DNA from: Chitinophagales bacterium
GTDB lineage: Bacteria > Bacteroidota > Bacteroidia > Chitinophagales > UBA2359
Length of the DNA: 64,000 bases
Direction of reading: 5' to 3'
Assembly (NCBI GenBank): GCA_041392475.1
Contig: JAWKLZ010000003.1
Span: 1,385,501-1,449,500 of the forward strand
Below the pieces are notes generated by a model, which saw nothing but the letters and a program-made list of their open reading frames with translations, ran no database searches and was not told the origin of the DNA. Every line of letters begins with the position of its first letter. The first letter of the stretch is position 1. Shown here piece by piece: positions 1-7,396 of the stretch. Both the position numbers and the translations under genes were made by a program.

Positions 1-48
1 ACGAATGAAATCATGAAGGAAATTATTGGGCGTTCGATGGGGTTTTGA
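1..48 (+). CDS. C-terminal end of an upstream gene (partial)
   Basis: An open frame enters from the left edge and ends at a TGA at 46-48, giving TNEIMKEIIGRSMGF. It is only 15 residues, so no family can be named. The following 85 bases are AT-rich and hold no other open frame, which fits a gene end followed by the leader of the thioesterase. It could also be a chance open frame. Confidence 0.3.
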   Translation, partial: TNEIMKEIIGRSMGF

Positions 49-134
49 TTGTATTGGAGTGTTGATGGTGTGATTATGGAACTATTGTGTGTGTTTTGGT
101 GAGGGTTTATTAAAAAATATTAAAAATCAATTAG

Positions 135-545
135 ATGAAAAAGGTATTGACCTACAAAGGTGCGGTGATGACTTGGGAGTGTGACTCGAATGGTCATATG
201 AATGTGATGTATTACATCAATAAGTTTGAGCATGGTGGACGAAATTTCACTATGGAAATGGGTATGTTTGAGTTAGAAGATGGAAAAAATATAGGTGTGG
301 TAGTATTGGAACAACAAATCAAATATCTACAAGAGGTGTTTGAAGATGATTTGTTGTATATCGAAAGCACGCTCTTAGACGTTGGAAACAAAGCTTTTAC
401 CATTCTACACGAAATGTACCGCAATCCTCAAAAAGAATTGGTGAGTACCATGAAACTTGTTTTGGTGCTTTTTGATAAAGAAACCCGCAAATCGCTGCCA
501 TTTCCGAAAGATAAAAGGGAACTCTTGTTGAAGGAATTGGAGTAG
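135..545 (+). CDS. Acyl-CoA thioesterase, 4-hydroxybenzoyl-CoA thioesterase (hotdog) family
   Basis: The product is predicted to hydrolyse acyl-CoA thioesters in the cytoplasm as a single hotdog domain. Residues 14-33 contain WECDSNGHMN followed by MYYINKFE, the active-site signature of YbgC/FadM-type thioesterases, with Asp17 as the likely catalytic acid and His21-Met-Asn23 beside it. At 136 residues it is the normal size for one domain. The family acts on many acyl-CoAs, so the substrate cannot be given. It stands alone with no operon partner in the window. The ATG at 135 is the first in-frame start and leads straight into the first strand. Confidence 0.8.
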   Translation: MKKVLTYKGAVMTWECDSNGHMNVMYYINKFEHGGRNFTMEMGMFELEDGKNIGVVVLEQQIKYLQEVFEDDLLYIESTLLDVGNKAFTILHEMYRNPQKELVSTMKLVLVLFDKETRKSLPFPKDKRELLLKELE

Positions 546-659
546 ATGAAAATGAAAATGAAAAAAACACACTGATAGACAGTTGTTTGAGAAATTTTAA
601 TTGTTAAGATAAATGGTTTGTCGAAGATTTGATTCTTTGTTGGCAACTCTATACCTATC

Positions 660-986
660 CTATAGAATGTAAAAAGGTCGCTCGGCATCTTCGCTTAAAT
701 CTCGAACGATGGTGAATTTTTTGAAGTTTTTCGCACCGTATTTCTTTACATTTCCGCCTCCAAAATCTACTTTGATTCGGATGGCAGTCAATTGATTGAT
801 GGCATTGTAGGTGCTTTTTTCGATGCTTAAATCAATGCCGTTTTCCTTCAAATATTGCTGGATTTGCTGCAATTCTTCCAAAGTGGTTTGGCGGGTGATT
901 TCTACTTTTATTTTTTCACCGCCTTGCTTGTGTTGAAGCGAAGCGAGGGAGAGGAAACAGCAGAAGTATAAGAAGAATTGATGCAT
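660..986 (-). CDS. Small secreted protein of unknown function
   Basis: This is a 108-residue protein with a hydrophobic N-terminus (residues 1-18, MHQFFLYFCCFLSLASLQ) that looks like a signal peptide. The mature part starts with KIKVEITRQTTLEELQQI and continues with an alpha-beta pattern. Short domains with this kind of 'I-x-I-T-x-x-T-x-x-E-L' opening occur in Bacteroidota secreted proteins and in tails of BlaR1/TonB-like proteins, but I cannot assign a named family with certainty. It may be a stand-alone copy of that periplasmic module. No operon partner is visible. Confidence 0.55.
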   Translation of the reverse strand: MHQFFLYFCCFLSLASLQHKQGGEKIKVEITRQTTLEELQQIQQYLKENGIDLSIEKSTYNAINQLTAIRIKVDFGGGNVKKYGAKNFKKFTIVRDLSEDAERPFYIL

Positions 987-1261
987 AAGATTGGAGGTGA
1001 TAATTAAAATTGTAAATTTAAATTTTTTCGGAAAACTATTCTATATTAGACTTGTACGGATTTGATTATGATAGAGTTATGTGAAAAGTGATTTGTTGTG
1101 TGCAATTATTTTCCTCTTGAAAAACATTTGTTATAATCAAAATATAGGACTCTTTTTCAAAACATTTGTTTATGAGTGTTTTAAGCATAAAATAATAAAT
1201 CATTAAATATTTTCAATAATTTATTATTCACTGATTATCGAGCCGAACAAGTCTAATTATC

Positions 1262-1396
1262 TTTCTTCAAAAATGGCTGAAAGACCGAGTGGGTAGGGTT
1301 TTGGATTTTGAAGATATTCTGCATTATCAGCAGATGATTGTGGCATTGACGGAGACGGCGAGGGTTATGGAGGAGGTGGATTTGGTAAGTCCATAA
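1262..1396 (+). pseudogene. C-terminal remnant of a DNA methylase/restriction-type protein
   Basis: A frame with no start codon reads FLQKWLKDRVGRVLDFEDI, then LHYQQMIVALTETARVMEEV, and ends at the TAA at 1394-1396. The pattern 'WLKDR-GR-L---DI-HY--I--AL-ET-R-M-E-D' resembles the last helices of large adenine-specific DNA methyltransferases of restriction systems (Eco57I, ISP and similar types). That identification is from memory of the family and is moderate. The sequence upstream is AT-rich with stops, so the rest of the gene is gone. This looks like the scar of a lost restriction-modification locus. Confidence 0.4.
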
Positions 1397-1397
1397 G

Positions 1398-1437
1398 ACT
1401 TGAATATTTGTTGAAAATGAGCAAAGTAATCACACAA
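1398..1437 (+). repeat. Short repeat shared with 30704-30742
   Basis: The stretch around ACTTGAATATTTGTTGAAAA, followed by TGAGCAAAGTAATCACA, closely matches CCTTGAATATTTGTAGAAAA followed by TGGAGAAGGTAATCACA in the repeat-rich interval near 30.7 kb. Both copies are intergenic. Confidence 0.5.
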
Positions 1438-1545
1438 AAACCAATATTTTTGGTGATGGTCATTTACGTTGAAAGATAGTGAATAACCTGCCCCAAAACC
1501 TTCAGCATCTCGGGGAAACTCTCCTTATTTTTGAAGCGTTCCCTA

Positions 1546-2202
1546 TCAATACAATTTCATTTGTCCAACAAACAAAAAATATTGCCAACTACCCCAATAA
1601 GCTTTTTTGATTTCACTATTGATAGGCATAAACTCCTTTTCCAAAGCTGGCAATAGATGGGCATCCATTCTTACATGATTGTTTCGCATCCACTTTTTGT
1701 AGGATTTGATAGGGCTATTGTGAAAATCTACAACGGCAATGTAACCTGTTGGTGAAAGATAATCCTGCGCCAATTGAATGAAATCACTCCATTGTGGATT
1801 CATCATACTTAGTGAATAAGAAAATAATACCAAATCGTATCTGTGAGATACAAAAAAATCTGCTCCAAAAGCTTCATTTAGCAATTCAACCCTATGAGCA
1901 TATCTTTTTAATTTCTTATCAGCTTTTTGAATCATGTCTTTTGAAATATCCAAACCAGTTATTTTGGCATTTGGGTAGTTATCTGCAATTTGTAATAAAT
2001 TACTTCCTGTACCACATCCTATTTCCAATACCCTAAAAGTTTGATTTTGGGCAAAAGGAAACTGATCAATGATTTCTTTTCTGCCAAATAAAAAAGTCCA
2101 TCTTGTACTATCGTATATTTTGGCTTGAAAGCGATAATACTGCCGCATGTCTTCTTTTTGGGAATCTACATTGGACGATAATTTATCTTCAAAAATGCTC
2201 AT
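1546..2202 (-). CDS. btaB: Diacylglyceryl-homoserine N-methyltransferase, BtaB-like
   Basis: A class I SAM-dependent methyltransferase of 218 residues with the glycine-rich motif VLEIGCGTGSN at 58-68 and an acidic LDIS loop after strand 2. On sequence alone it is only a methyltransferase. The BtaB call rests on its position 9 bp downstream of a recognisable btaA on the same strand. In other bacteria BtaB trimethylates the amino group of diacylglyceryl-homoserine to give the betaine lipid DGTS, using the membrane lipid as substrate. The length matches BtaB proteins. No phosphate-box-like sequence was recognised upstream of the pair. Confidence 0.7.
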   Translation of the reverse strand: MSIFEDKLSSNVDSQKEDMRQYYRFQAKIYDSTRWTFLFGRKEIIDQFPFAQNQTFRVLEIGCGTGSNLLQIADNYPNAKITGLDISKDMIQKADKKLKRYAHRVELLNEAFGADFFVSHRYDLVLFSYSLSMMNPQWSDFIQLAQDYLSPTGYIAVVDFHNSPIKSYKKWMRNNHVRMDAHLLPALEKEFMPINSEIKKAYWGSWQYFLFVGQMKLY

Positions 2203-2211
2203 GTTTTTTAT

Positions 2212-3375
2212 TTATTTGACAGTTGCTAAATAAACGCTGTTGTATGTTCCGACTCTATCTTGTGAGTGCCATTGGGCTGTTTTTTCCTTGTCAAAACGTA
2301 CGTTACGTTGCACAATATCGGGAAAAAAGTCAATGGTACTAGCTGCCGAACGAAGCAAAATCTTAGAACCTGATCTACTGTTCTGCAAAATCAAATCCCA
2401 CTCTTCTTCCAATGCTGGTACATCGTGTTCTGCTAGCCAATCTTGGTGGTCCAATAATACATAGTGTGAATATTTTTGGGGGTTGGATACCAAAAAACGA
2501 CTAATGGTAGTGTTGTGAAGATGAATGTTTGAAACCCTACTTTTTAGACTTTCAAAATTTTCTTCCTTCAAATAGTTAGGGCAACAGTCTTTTTCGTATT
2601 TACCTGTAATATAAACGCGCCAAAAGTAATTTTCATGTATAGGCAAATTGTAGAATACTTTTCGTAAGCAGTCCATGATGTATGCCGAAATTCCACCTGC
2701 ATATTTTTGAGTTATCAAGTCACGTTGTGCACGAGGGATTCCCAATAATGCAAAAACAAATTTTTGGTTGGTAATCCAACACACAAATGGATTGAGTAAT
2801 TTGGATTCTACATCGTTGTAATTGCTGCGTTGTTCGTCCAAATCATTAGACCAAAGAAGTTGTTCAACATTTTTTTTGAGACTGGGTTGAATTTTTATGT
2901 AGTGGTGAATGAACCAAGCAAAAATGCCAGAAGTGCCTTGAAAGTAAAATGTTTTCTTTAGCCCTTTGCCGTTGAAGTAGTCAATCTTTCTGTCCCAAAA
3001 CGTCTGAGCAAAGTCTAAAAGATGGGGACGTAGCATTTCAGTGTAGATTTTTTGAGCATTTTTGTGGTGTCCTTCTCCAAAAAATTGAAATAACTCCTCA
3101 TAATTGCTCGCTTCAAAAAGGGCTAATTTTAGATTCAATAGGGCATTTTGAATAGGGTTTACATCGATTGAATTGATTTCTTGGGGGTCGTCTAAGAGGT
3201 AGTCTAAAGCATTGCAGCCTGCACTCGTTATCATCACTATTTTGCTCTTTGAATCAATATCCAACAAGGCTCTGTCACACTTAGGGTCCTCCCAACAAGT
3301 GTTGTAAATCAAATTTTTACTATGAATATAACGAAAAGTTGCATCGTGGATTTTACCAATCAATTTTGTAGGCAT
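2212..3375 (-). CDS. btaA: SAM:diacylglycerol 3-amino-3-carboxypropyltransferase, BtaA-like (DUF3419)
   Basis: BtaA transfers the 3-amino-3-carboxypropyl group of SAM to diacylglycerol, the first step of betaine lipid (DGTS) synthesis at the inner membrane. The 387-residue protein has the family signatures YNTCWEDP (24-31), TSAGCNALDYL (50-60, SAM-binding loop) and IDVNPIQ (70-76). Its length is typical. It is the first gene of a two-gene operon with the BtaB-like methyltransferase, separated by 9 bp. Betaine lipids replace phospholipids under phosphate limitation in several bacteria, so the pair suggests membrane remodelling here. A TATTTTTG -7-like motif lies 17 bp upstream of the start. 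Confidence 0.85.
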   Translation of the reverse strand: MPTKLIGKIHDATFRYIHSKNLIYNTCWEDPKCDRALLDIDSKSKIVMITSAGCNALDYLLDDPQEINSIDVNPIQNALLNLKLALFEASNYEELFQFFGEGHHKNAQKIYTEMLRPHLLDFAQTFWDRKIDYFNGKGLKKTFYFQGTSGIFAWFIHHYIKIQPSLKKNVEQLLWSNDLDEQRSNYNDVESKLLNPFVCWITNQKFVFALLGIPRAQRDLITQKYAGGISAYIMDCLRKVFYNLPIHENYFWRVYITGKYEKDCCPNYLKEENFESLKSRVSNIHLHNTTISRFLVSNPQKYSHYVLLDHQDWLAEHDVPALEEEWDLILQNSRSGSKILLRSAASTIDFFPDIVQRNVRFDKEKTAQWHSQDRVGTYNSVYLATVK

Positions 3376-3391
3376 ATTAAACTTTTGAACT

Positions 3392-3399
3392 CAAAAATA
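3392..3399 (-). promoter_or_regulatory. Putative Bacteroidota -7 element upstream of btaA
   Basis: The minus strand reads TATTTTTG, matching the TAnnTTTG consensus of Bacteroidota housekeeping promoters, 17 bp before the btaA start. No clear TTTG -33 partner was found. Confidence 0.3.
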
Positions 3400-3549
3400 G
3401 AGTATATTAACCTACTTTTGTCATGAATCGTAAAATGCAATGCAAAAATAATATGGAATTGATGAAGCGAAAATGTTTGGTTAAAATAGTGGTAGGTGAT
3501 GGACAAAGAATAATTGTTGTAATCTAGCCGTTTATCCTTTTCAAACTCC

Positions 3550-3557
3550 TAACTTTG
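3550..3557 (+). promoter_or_regulatory. Putative -7 element upstream of the DUF58 gene
   Basis: TAACTTTG matches TAnnTTTG and lies 30 bp before the ATG at 3588. The -33 element is not obvious. Confidence 0.3.
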
Positions 3558-3587
3558 GCATAAAATGAAACCAAGATAAAAGAAAAC

Positions 3588-4526
3588 ATGGCTCAAGAAA
3601 TCATAAGTCCCCAAGAGTTACACCAATTTGACAACCTCGAACTGCTTGCCAAGCAGGTAGTAGAAGGGTTTATCATTGGTCTGCACAAAAGCCCTTTTCA
3701 TGGATTTTCGGTGGAATTTGCCGAACACCGATTGTACAATGCAGGTGATTCCATCAAAAACATAGATTGGAAAGTGTATGGTCGTACCGATAAATTGTTT
3801 ATCAAACGATTTGAAGAAGAAACCAACCTTCGGTGTCGGATTGTATTGGATGCTTCTTCCTCTATGTATTTTCCAGAGGATGCAGGAATTGGTGACAATC
3901 CCAAAATCAACAAATTGAAGTTCTCGGCCTTGGGTGCTTCTGCTTTGATGTATATGTTGAAGAAACAACGAGATGCCGTAGGCTTGAGTATTTTTTCGGA
4001 TGAAATTGATTTTCATACCAAAGCAAAGTCTACGACCGTTCACCAACGCCTTCTCACTGCTCAACTGCAAAACTTGCTTGATAATCCAAAACGCAATAAG
4101 GCTACTGCCGCTGCAAAATGTTTGCACCAAATTGCAGACAACATTCACAAGCGTTCTTTGGTCATTATTTTCAGCGATATGTTTGAAAATGCAGAAAATT
4201 CTGAGGAAATTTTTTCAGCATTACAGCATTTGAAGTACAGCAAACATGAGGTAATCTTGTTTCACGTAGTGGACAAAAAAAAGGAATTAGATTTTGAATT
4301 TGAAAATCGTCCCTACGTTTTTATTGACATCGAAACAGGGGAGGAGGTGAAACTTCAACCGAATCAGGTCAAAGATTTTTACCAAGAGCAAATGAAAAAG
4401 TTCCTCACCGAATTGAAGCTCAAATGTGGTCAGTTCAGTATTGACTTTGTAGAGGCTGATATCAATCAGGACTTTCGACAGATATTATTGCCCTATTTGG
4501 TAAAACGAAGCAAGATGCGGATTTAA
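3588..4526 (+). CDS. DUF58 domain protein with a von Willebrand A-like fold
   Basis: The 312-residue protein has the DUF58 hallmarks in order: HKSPFHG (33-39), the GDSIKNIDW block (53-61) and a metal-ion-dependent adhesion site, DASSSM (88-93). DUF58 proteins usually pair with MoxR-type AAA ATPases and are thought to act as substrate adaptors in maturation of other proteins. No moxR gene or membrane VWA gene adjoins it here, so this copy stands alone. Its pathway cannot be given. A hairpin with a long T-run follows the gene at 4671-4721. Confidence 0.85.
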   Translation: MAQEIISPQELHQFDNLELLAKQVVEGFIIGLHKSPFHGFSVEFAEHRLYNAGDSIKNIDWKVYGRTDKLFIKRFEEETNLRCRIVLDASSSMYFPEDAGIGDNPKINKLKFSALGASALMYMLKKQRDAVGLSIFSDEIDFHTKAKSTTVHQRLLTAQLQNLLDNPKRNKATAAAKCLHQIADNIHKRSLVIIFSDMFENAENSEEIFSALQHLKYSKHEVILFHVVDKKKELDFEFENRPYVFIDIETGEEVKLQPNQVKDFYQEQMKKFLTELKLKCGQFSIDFVEADINQDFRQILLPYLVKRSKMRI

Positions 4527-4670
4527 AATAGTAGTCAATACACAATATCTTTGTACTCATTGCCGTTGGAGTGGCGTATAGTAAATTGGAGAACAACAGA
4601 ACCTTCCATTGTGCTTTGAGTGTACGGTAGATAATCTAATAATAAAAATTGAGGTTTTAATGGTTTTTGA

Positions 4671-4721
4671 AGACTTCCGAGGCGGGGATACCTGCTTTGG
4701 GAGTTTTTTTTTATTTTTTTT
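4671..4721 (+). terminator. Rho-independent terminator after the DUF58 gene
   Basis: ACTTCCGAGGCGGG pairs, with G-U wobbles, with CCTGCTTTGGGAGT and is followed directly by TTTTTTTTTATTTTTTTTT. It lies between the DUF58 gene and the Crp gene. Confidence 0.6.
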
Positions 4722-4805
4722 TGAAAAAGATAGGGGGATAGCTTTTGTCGTGCATCTTACCAGTGAATACAGCTATTAGTCTTAGGTTTTAAACACAATT
4801 TTACT

Positions 4806-5492
4806 ATGAACGCAGAAGCAGCATTTCTTTCTAGGGACAGTATCTACAATTTTAAGGAACTACTGACAGATTCTTTCACGGGTGTTCACGCACCAACTAT
4901 TCAAAAAGTAGAAAAGGGAACTTTCATTTATTTGCCCAATAAATTAACGACCAATTTATACATCGTCAAATCTGGACGTGTAAAAATTGGAGCCTTCAGC
5001 GATGGAGGTAAGGAATTTATCAAATTGGTATTGAGTGATGGTGAACTATTCGGCGAGTTATTGCTTTCGGGAAAAGACCACCGCAATGAATATGCACAAG
5101 CAATGGAAGATACCTATCTTTATGTGATTCCAATTCGACATGTAAAAGACAAAGTACGAAGTAATTGGGAACTCAATATGCAATTGACGCAGCTAATGGC
5201 TGACCGATTAATATTGATGCAACAACGATTGGAACGCCAAGTTTTCAAAGATACCAAAACCCGAGTCATTGCATTTATGCTTGATTTGGTCGAAAAACGA
5301 GGTAAAAGAGTGGGTTTTGAGTGGTTGATATTCAAGTTTTTTACCCATCAGGAAATTGCCTGTATGACAGGTACTTCTCGTCAAACGGTCACTTCAATTA
5401 TCAATGAACTCAAAGGTGAGAATCTGATTTACTGCAATAAAAGACGTTTGTTGGTAAGAGATATTGACAAACTGAATGGAATGGTGAACTAA
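4806..5492 (+). CDS. Crp/Fnr family transcriptional regulator
   Basis: This 228-residue protein has an N-terminal cyclic-nucleotide-binding-like beta-roll (about 35-120), a long dimerisation helix (about 122-160) and a C-terminal winged helix (about 179-220) with recognition helix SRQTVTSIINEL (191-202). There is no N-terminal cysteine cluster, so it is not an Fnr-type iron-sulfur sensor. The ligand is unknown. It is monocistronic, set between two terminator-like hairpins. Its targets cannot be read from the sequence. Confidence 0.85.
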   Translation: MNAEAAFLSRDSIYNFKELLTDSFTGVHAPTIQKVEKGTFIYLPNKLTTNLYIVKSGRVKIGAFSDGGKEFIKLVLSDGELFGELLLSGKDHRNEYAQAMEDTYLYVIPIRHVKDKVRSNWELNMQLTQLMADRLILMQQRLERQVFKDTKTRVIAFMLDLVEKRGKRVGFEWLIFKFFTHQEIACMTGTSRQTVTSIINELKGENLIYCNKRRLLVRDIDKLNGMVN

Positions 5493-5515
5493 AAATAAAA
5501 TCCCGATTTAGACTT

Positions 5516-5652
5516 TCAATAGTTCGTGCAATTTTTAATGAACACAGAGGCACGGAGGCACAGAGTTTTGGTTATCAAATAATTAGCAAAATAAAACTTA
5601 TTCTCTAAACTGTTGATAATTAAATTGTTGTAATTTTTGCACGAACTATTGA
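5516..5652. repeat. Inverted repeat, 16-bp perfect arms
   Basis: TCAATAGTTCGTGCAA (5516-5531) is repeated in reverse complement as TTGCACGAACTATTGA (5637-5652). Just inside the left arm lies ACACAGAGGCACGGAGGCAC, then AGAG, a short purine-rich tandem. The interior has no coding potential. It may be a small non-autonomous element. Confidence 0.6.
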
Positions 5653-5730
5653 CTTTCGTAGTTTCATTTAAAAATGTATCATAAGGAAGAAAATCAACTT
5701 TCTATCAAACAGAAAACTACAAAAGCCTTC
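5651..5730. repeat. Copy E of the covarying-arm palindromic repeat family
   Basis: GACTTTCGTAGTTT at the left and AAACTACAAAAGCC at the right are near-complementary arms about 50 bp apart. The layout matches the copy at 30518-30650, including the GAAAATCA interior. Confidence 0.5.
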
Positions 5731-5763
5731 ATACCATTCTTTTAGTTGAATTACATATATAAT

Positions 5764-5801
5764 AAGTGTGGTGAGTTTTGAGAACTCCCACACTTTTTTT
5801 T
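5764..5801 (+). terminator. Terminator-like hairpin
   Basis: AAGTGTGGTGAGTT pairs with AACTCCCACACTT over a short TTGAG loop and is followed by a T-run. It lies 90 bp before the monooxygenase-like lipoprotein gene, so it may end transcription from upstream or act as an attenuator. Confidence 0.55.
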
Positions 5802-5890
5802 GTGTTTTTTTGAAAAAATGCAGCTCTCCAATAGTGGTCTGTTTTGATAAAGTTTGTCTATTGATTAGTAAAAACATAAAACATCCTACA

Positions 5891-7261
5891 ATGACCACTA
5901 AAAAGTTATTTTTGTTCTTATTGCTTTGTTCTGTAACACTTTGGTATGCTTGTGAAAAAGATCCGACAGAACCCACTCCAATTGACCCCGAACCCACTTC
6001 AAGTTGGGAATTGGTTCAACAAAAAATCTTTCAGCCCAATTGTGTTACTTGTCACAGCGCAGGCTCGACCTTCGCCAAACAATCCGACCTCGTACTGACT
6101 GCTGACATTGGATATGAACAACTTATCAATCGAACCCCCAAAAATGAAGCAGCCGCAGCCGATGGTTTGGTATTGGTGAACACAGAAGGAGTAGCGGGTT
6201 TGCCGTGGAGTTTTTTGTGGGAAAAAATCAATGCGCCCGATCAAGCGCATTTTTACGATGACCATCCCGAATATGGCAGCATCATGCCCTTAGGTTTGCC
6301 CGCTTTGACCAATGGCGAATTGGAGTATATTAGAAGATGGATAACCGAAGGCGCACCCAAAGAAGGCTTTGTAGTAGATGAATCTGTGTTGGAAAATACC
6401 GATCGTTATGAGCCGCCCACAGAAGCCTTTCAAGCCTTGAATCCACCTATATCCGGCTACCAATTTCACCTCCAACCCTTTGAAGTTGTACCCAATTTTG
6501 AGAGAGAACTATTCTACTACGAACCTCTGAACAATGCGGAAGATATTTACATCTCAAAAGTAGAAATGAACATGCGGCAAGGTACACACCACTTTATATT
6601 ATACACCTATCCTCCAAATTATCCCACACCACAACCACAAGTCATTCGAGATGTGCGAAATCCAAATGGAACCTACAATTATGATGTATTGCAGCAGATG
6701 AACGACCAAATCTTTGTGTTTGGCACTCAAATTCCTTTCACCGACTATGATTTTCCAGAAGGTGTTGCGCTGAGAGTTCCTGCAAACAGTGGTTTCGACC
6801 TCAATTCGCACTATGTCAATCGAGGCAGCAATTCTTTTGACGGCGAAATATATGTGAACGTGCATACCGTTCCCCGTTCACAAGTGACACACGTTGCAGA
6901 AAATCTCTTTTTGAGTTACGAAAATTTTGTTTTGCCTCCCCAAAAACAAACAACTATTGAATCGAATTACACCTTCAATGACAAACGTTATGTTTTTCAA
7001 TTGTGGTCACACGCCCACAAACATTTGACCGAGTTCAAAATCTACATCAAAGGTGGTGAAAGGGATGGTGAATTGGTCTATTACACCAATGATTGGGAGC
7101 ATCCTCCATTGCTGCAAATCAATCCGCCATTGGAGTTAGAAGCAGGTCAGGGTTTGCGTGGAGAAGCAACTTACAACAATACAACTGACAATAGTCTTCG
7201 ATTTGGTCTGTTGAGCGAAGATGAAATGATGATTATTTTTGGAGCGTATTATACGGATTAA
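5891..7261 (+). CDS. Lipoprotein with a CxxCH site and a type II copper monooxygenase-like fold
   Basis: I place the start at 5891 because it gives a signal peptide with lipobox LWYAC (Cys21), so the 456-residue product is exported and lipid-anchored. CVTCH (51-55) is a c-type heme attachment site. The rest resembles peptidylglycine-hydroxylating and dopamine-beta monooxygenases, whose copper ligands all have counterparts: THH (His233/234), NSHYVN (His307), HAHKH (His374/376) and EDEMM (Met446 or 447). These families use two coppers to hydroxylate C-H bonds. The heme domain could supply electrons in place of ascorbate, which is inference. The substrate is unknown. A perfect hairpin terminator follows the gene. 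Confidence 0.7.
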   Translation: MTTKKLFLFLLLCSVTLWYACEKDPTEPTPIDPEPTSSWELVQQKIFQPNCVTCHSAGSTFAKQSDLVLTADIGYEQLINRTPKNEAAAADGLVLVNTEGVAGLPWSFLWEKINAPDQAHFYDDHPEYGSIMPLGLPALTNGELEYIRRWITEGAPKEGFVVDESVLENTDRYEPPTEAFQALNPPISGYQFHLQPFEVVPNFERELFYYEPLNNAEDIYISKVEMNMRQGTHHFILYTYPPNYPTPQPQVIRDVRNPNGTYNYDVLQQMNDQIFVFGTQIPFTDYDFPEGVALRVPANSGFDLNSHYVNRGSNSFDGEIYVNVHTVPRSQVTHVAENLFLSYENFVLPPQKQTTIESNYTFNDKRYVFQLWSHAHKHLTEFKIYIKGGERDGELVYYTNDWEHPPLLQINPPLELEAGQGLRGEATYNNTTDNSLRFGLLSEDEMMIIFGAYYTD

Positions 7262-7295
7262 AAAGACAATGGTAAAATAGTAAAATAGAAAAATG

Positions 7296-7332
7296 GAAAA
7301 CCGAAATTTTAGAAATTTCGGTTTTCTTTTTT
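7296..7332 (+). terminator. Rho-independent terminator after the monooxygenase-like gene
   Basis: GAAAACCGAAATTT and AAATTTCGGTTTTC form a perfect 14-bp stem with a TAG loop, followed by TTTTTT. It lies between two convergent genes and may serve both. Confidence 0.75.
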
Positions 7333-7396
7333 AGACATAGATAATACACAAGACTTCATAACACATTAACACACTACACATTAACGCCCCAACACG

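Larger units (their letters stand above)
987..1545. other. Gene-poor interval with a gene remnant
   Basis: This stretch is mostly AT-rich and non-coding. It holds an AT inverted repeat around 1190-1229 (AATAATAAAT with ATTTATTATT), the C-terminal remnant described at 1262-1396, and a short repeat at 1398-1437. No intact gene was seen on either strand. Confidence 0.6.
5493..5890. other. Repeat-bearing intergenic interval
   Basis: This 398-bp gap contains a long inverted repeat (5516-5652), a nested-arm repeat element (5651-5730) and a terminator-like hairpin (5764-5801). A frame open upstream of the next gene crosses the hairpin and is judged not to be coding. Confidence 0.6.

Noticed and set aside
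428..688. 86-codon open frame on the minus strand between the thioesterase and the small secreted protein
   Set aside because: It overlaps the ends of two better-supported genes and has no family pattern or domain.
5768..5890. Upstream extension of the monooxygenase-like gene
   Set aside because: It runs through a terminator-like hairpin, and the internal ATG at 5891 gives a proper lipoprotein signal peptide.
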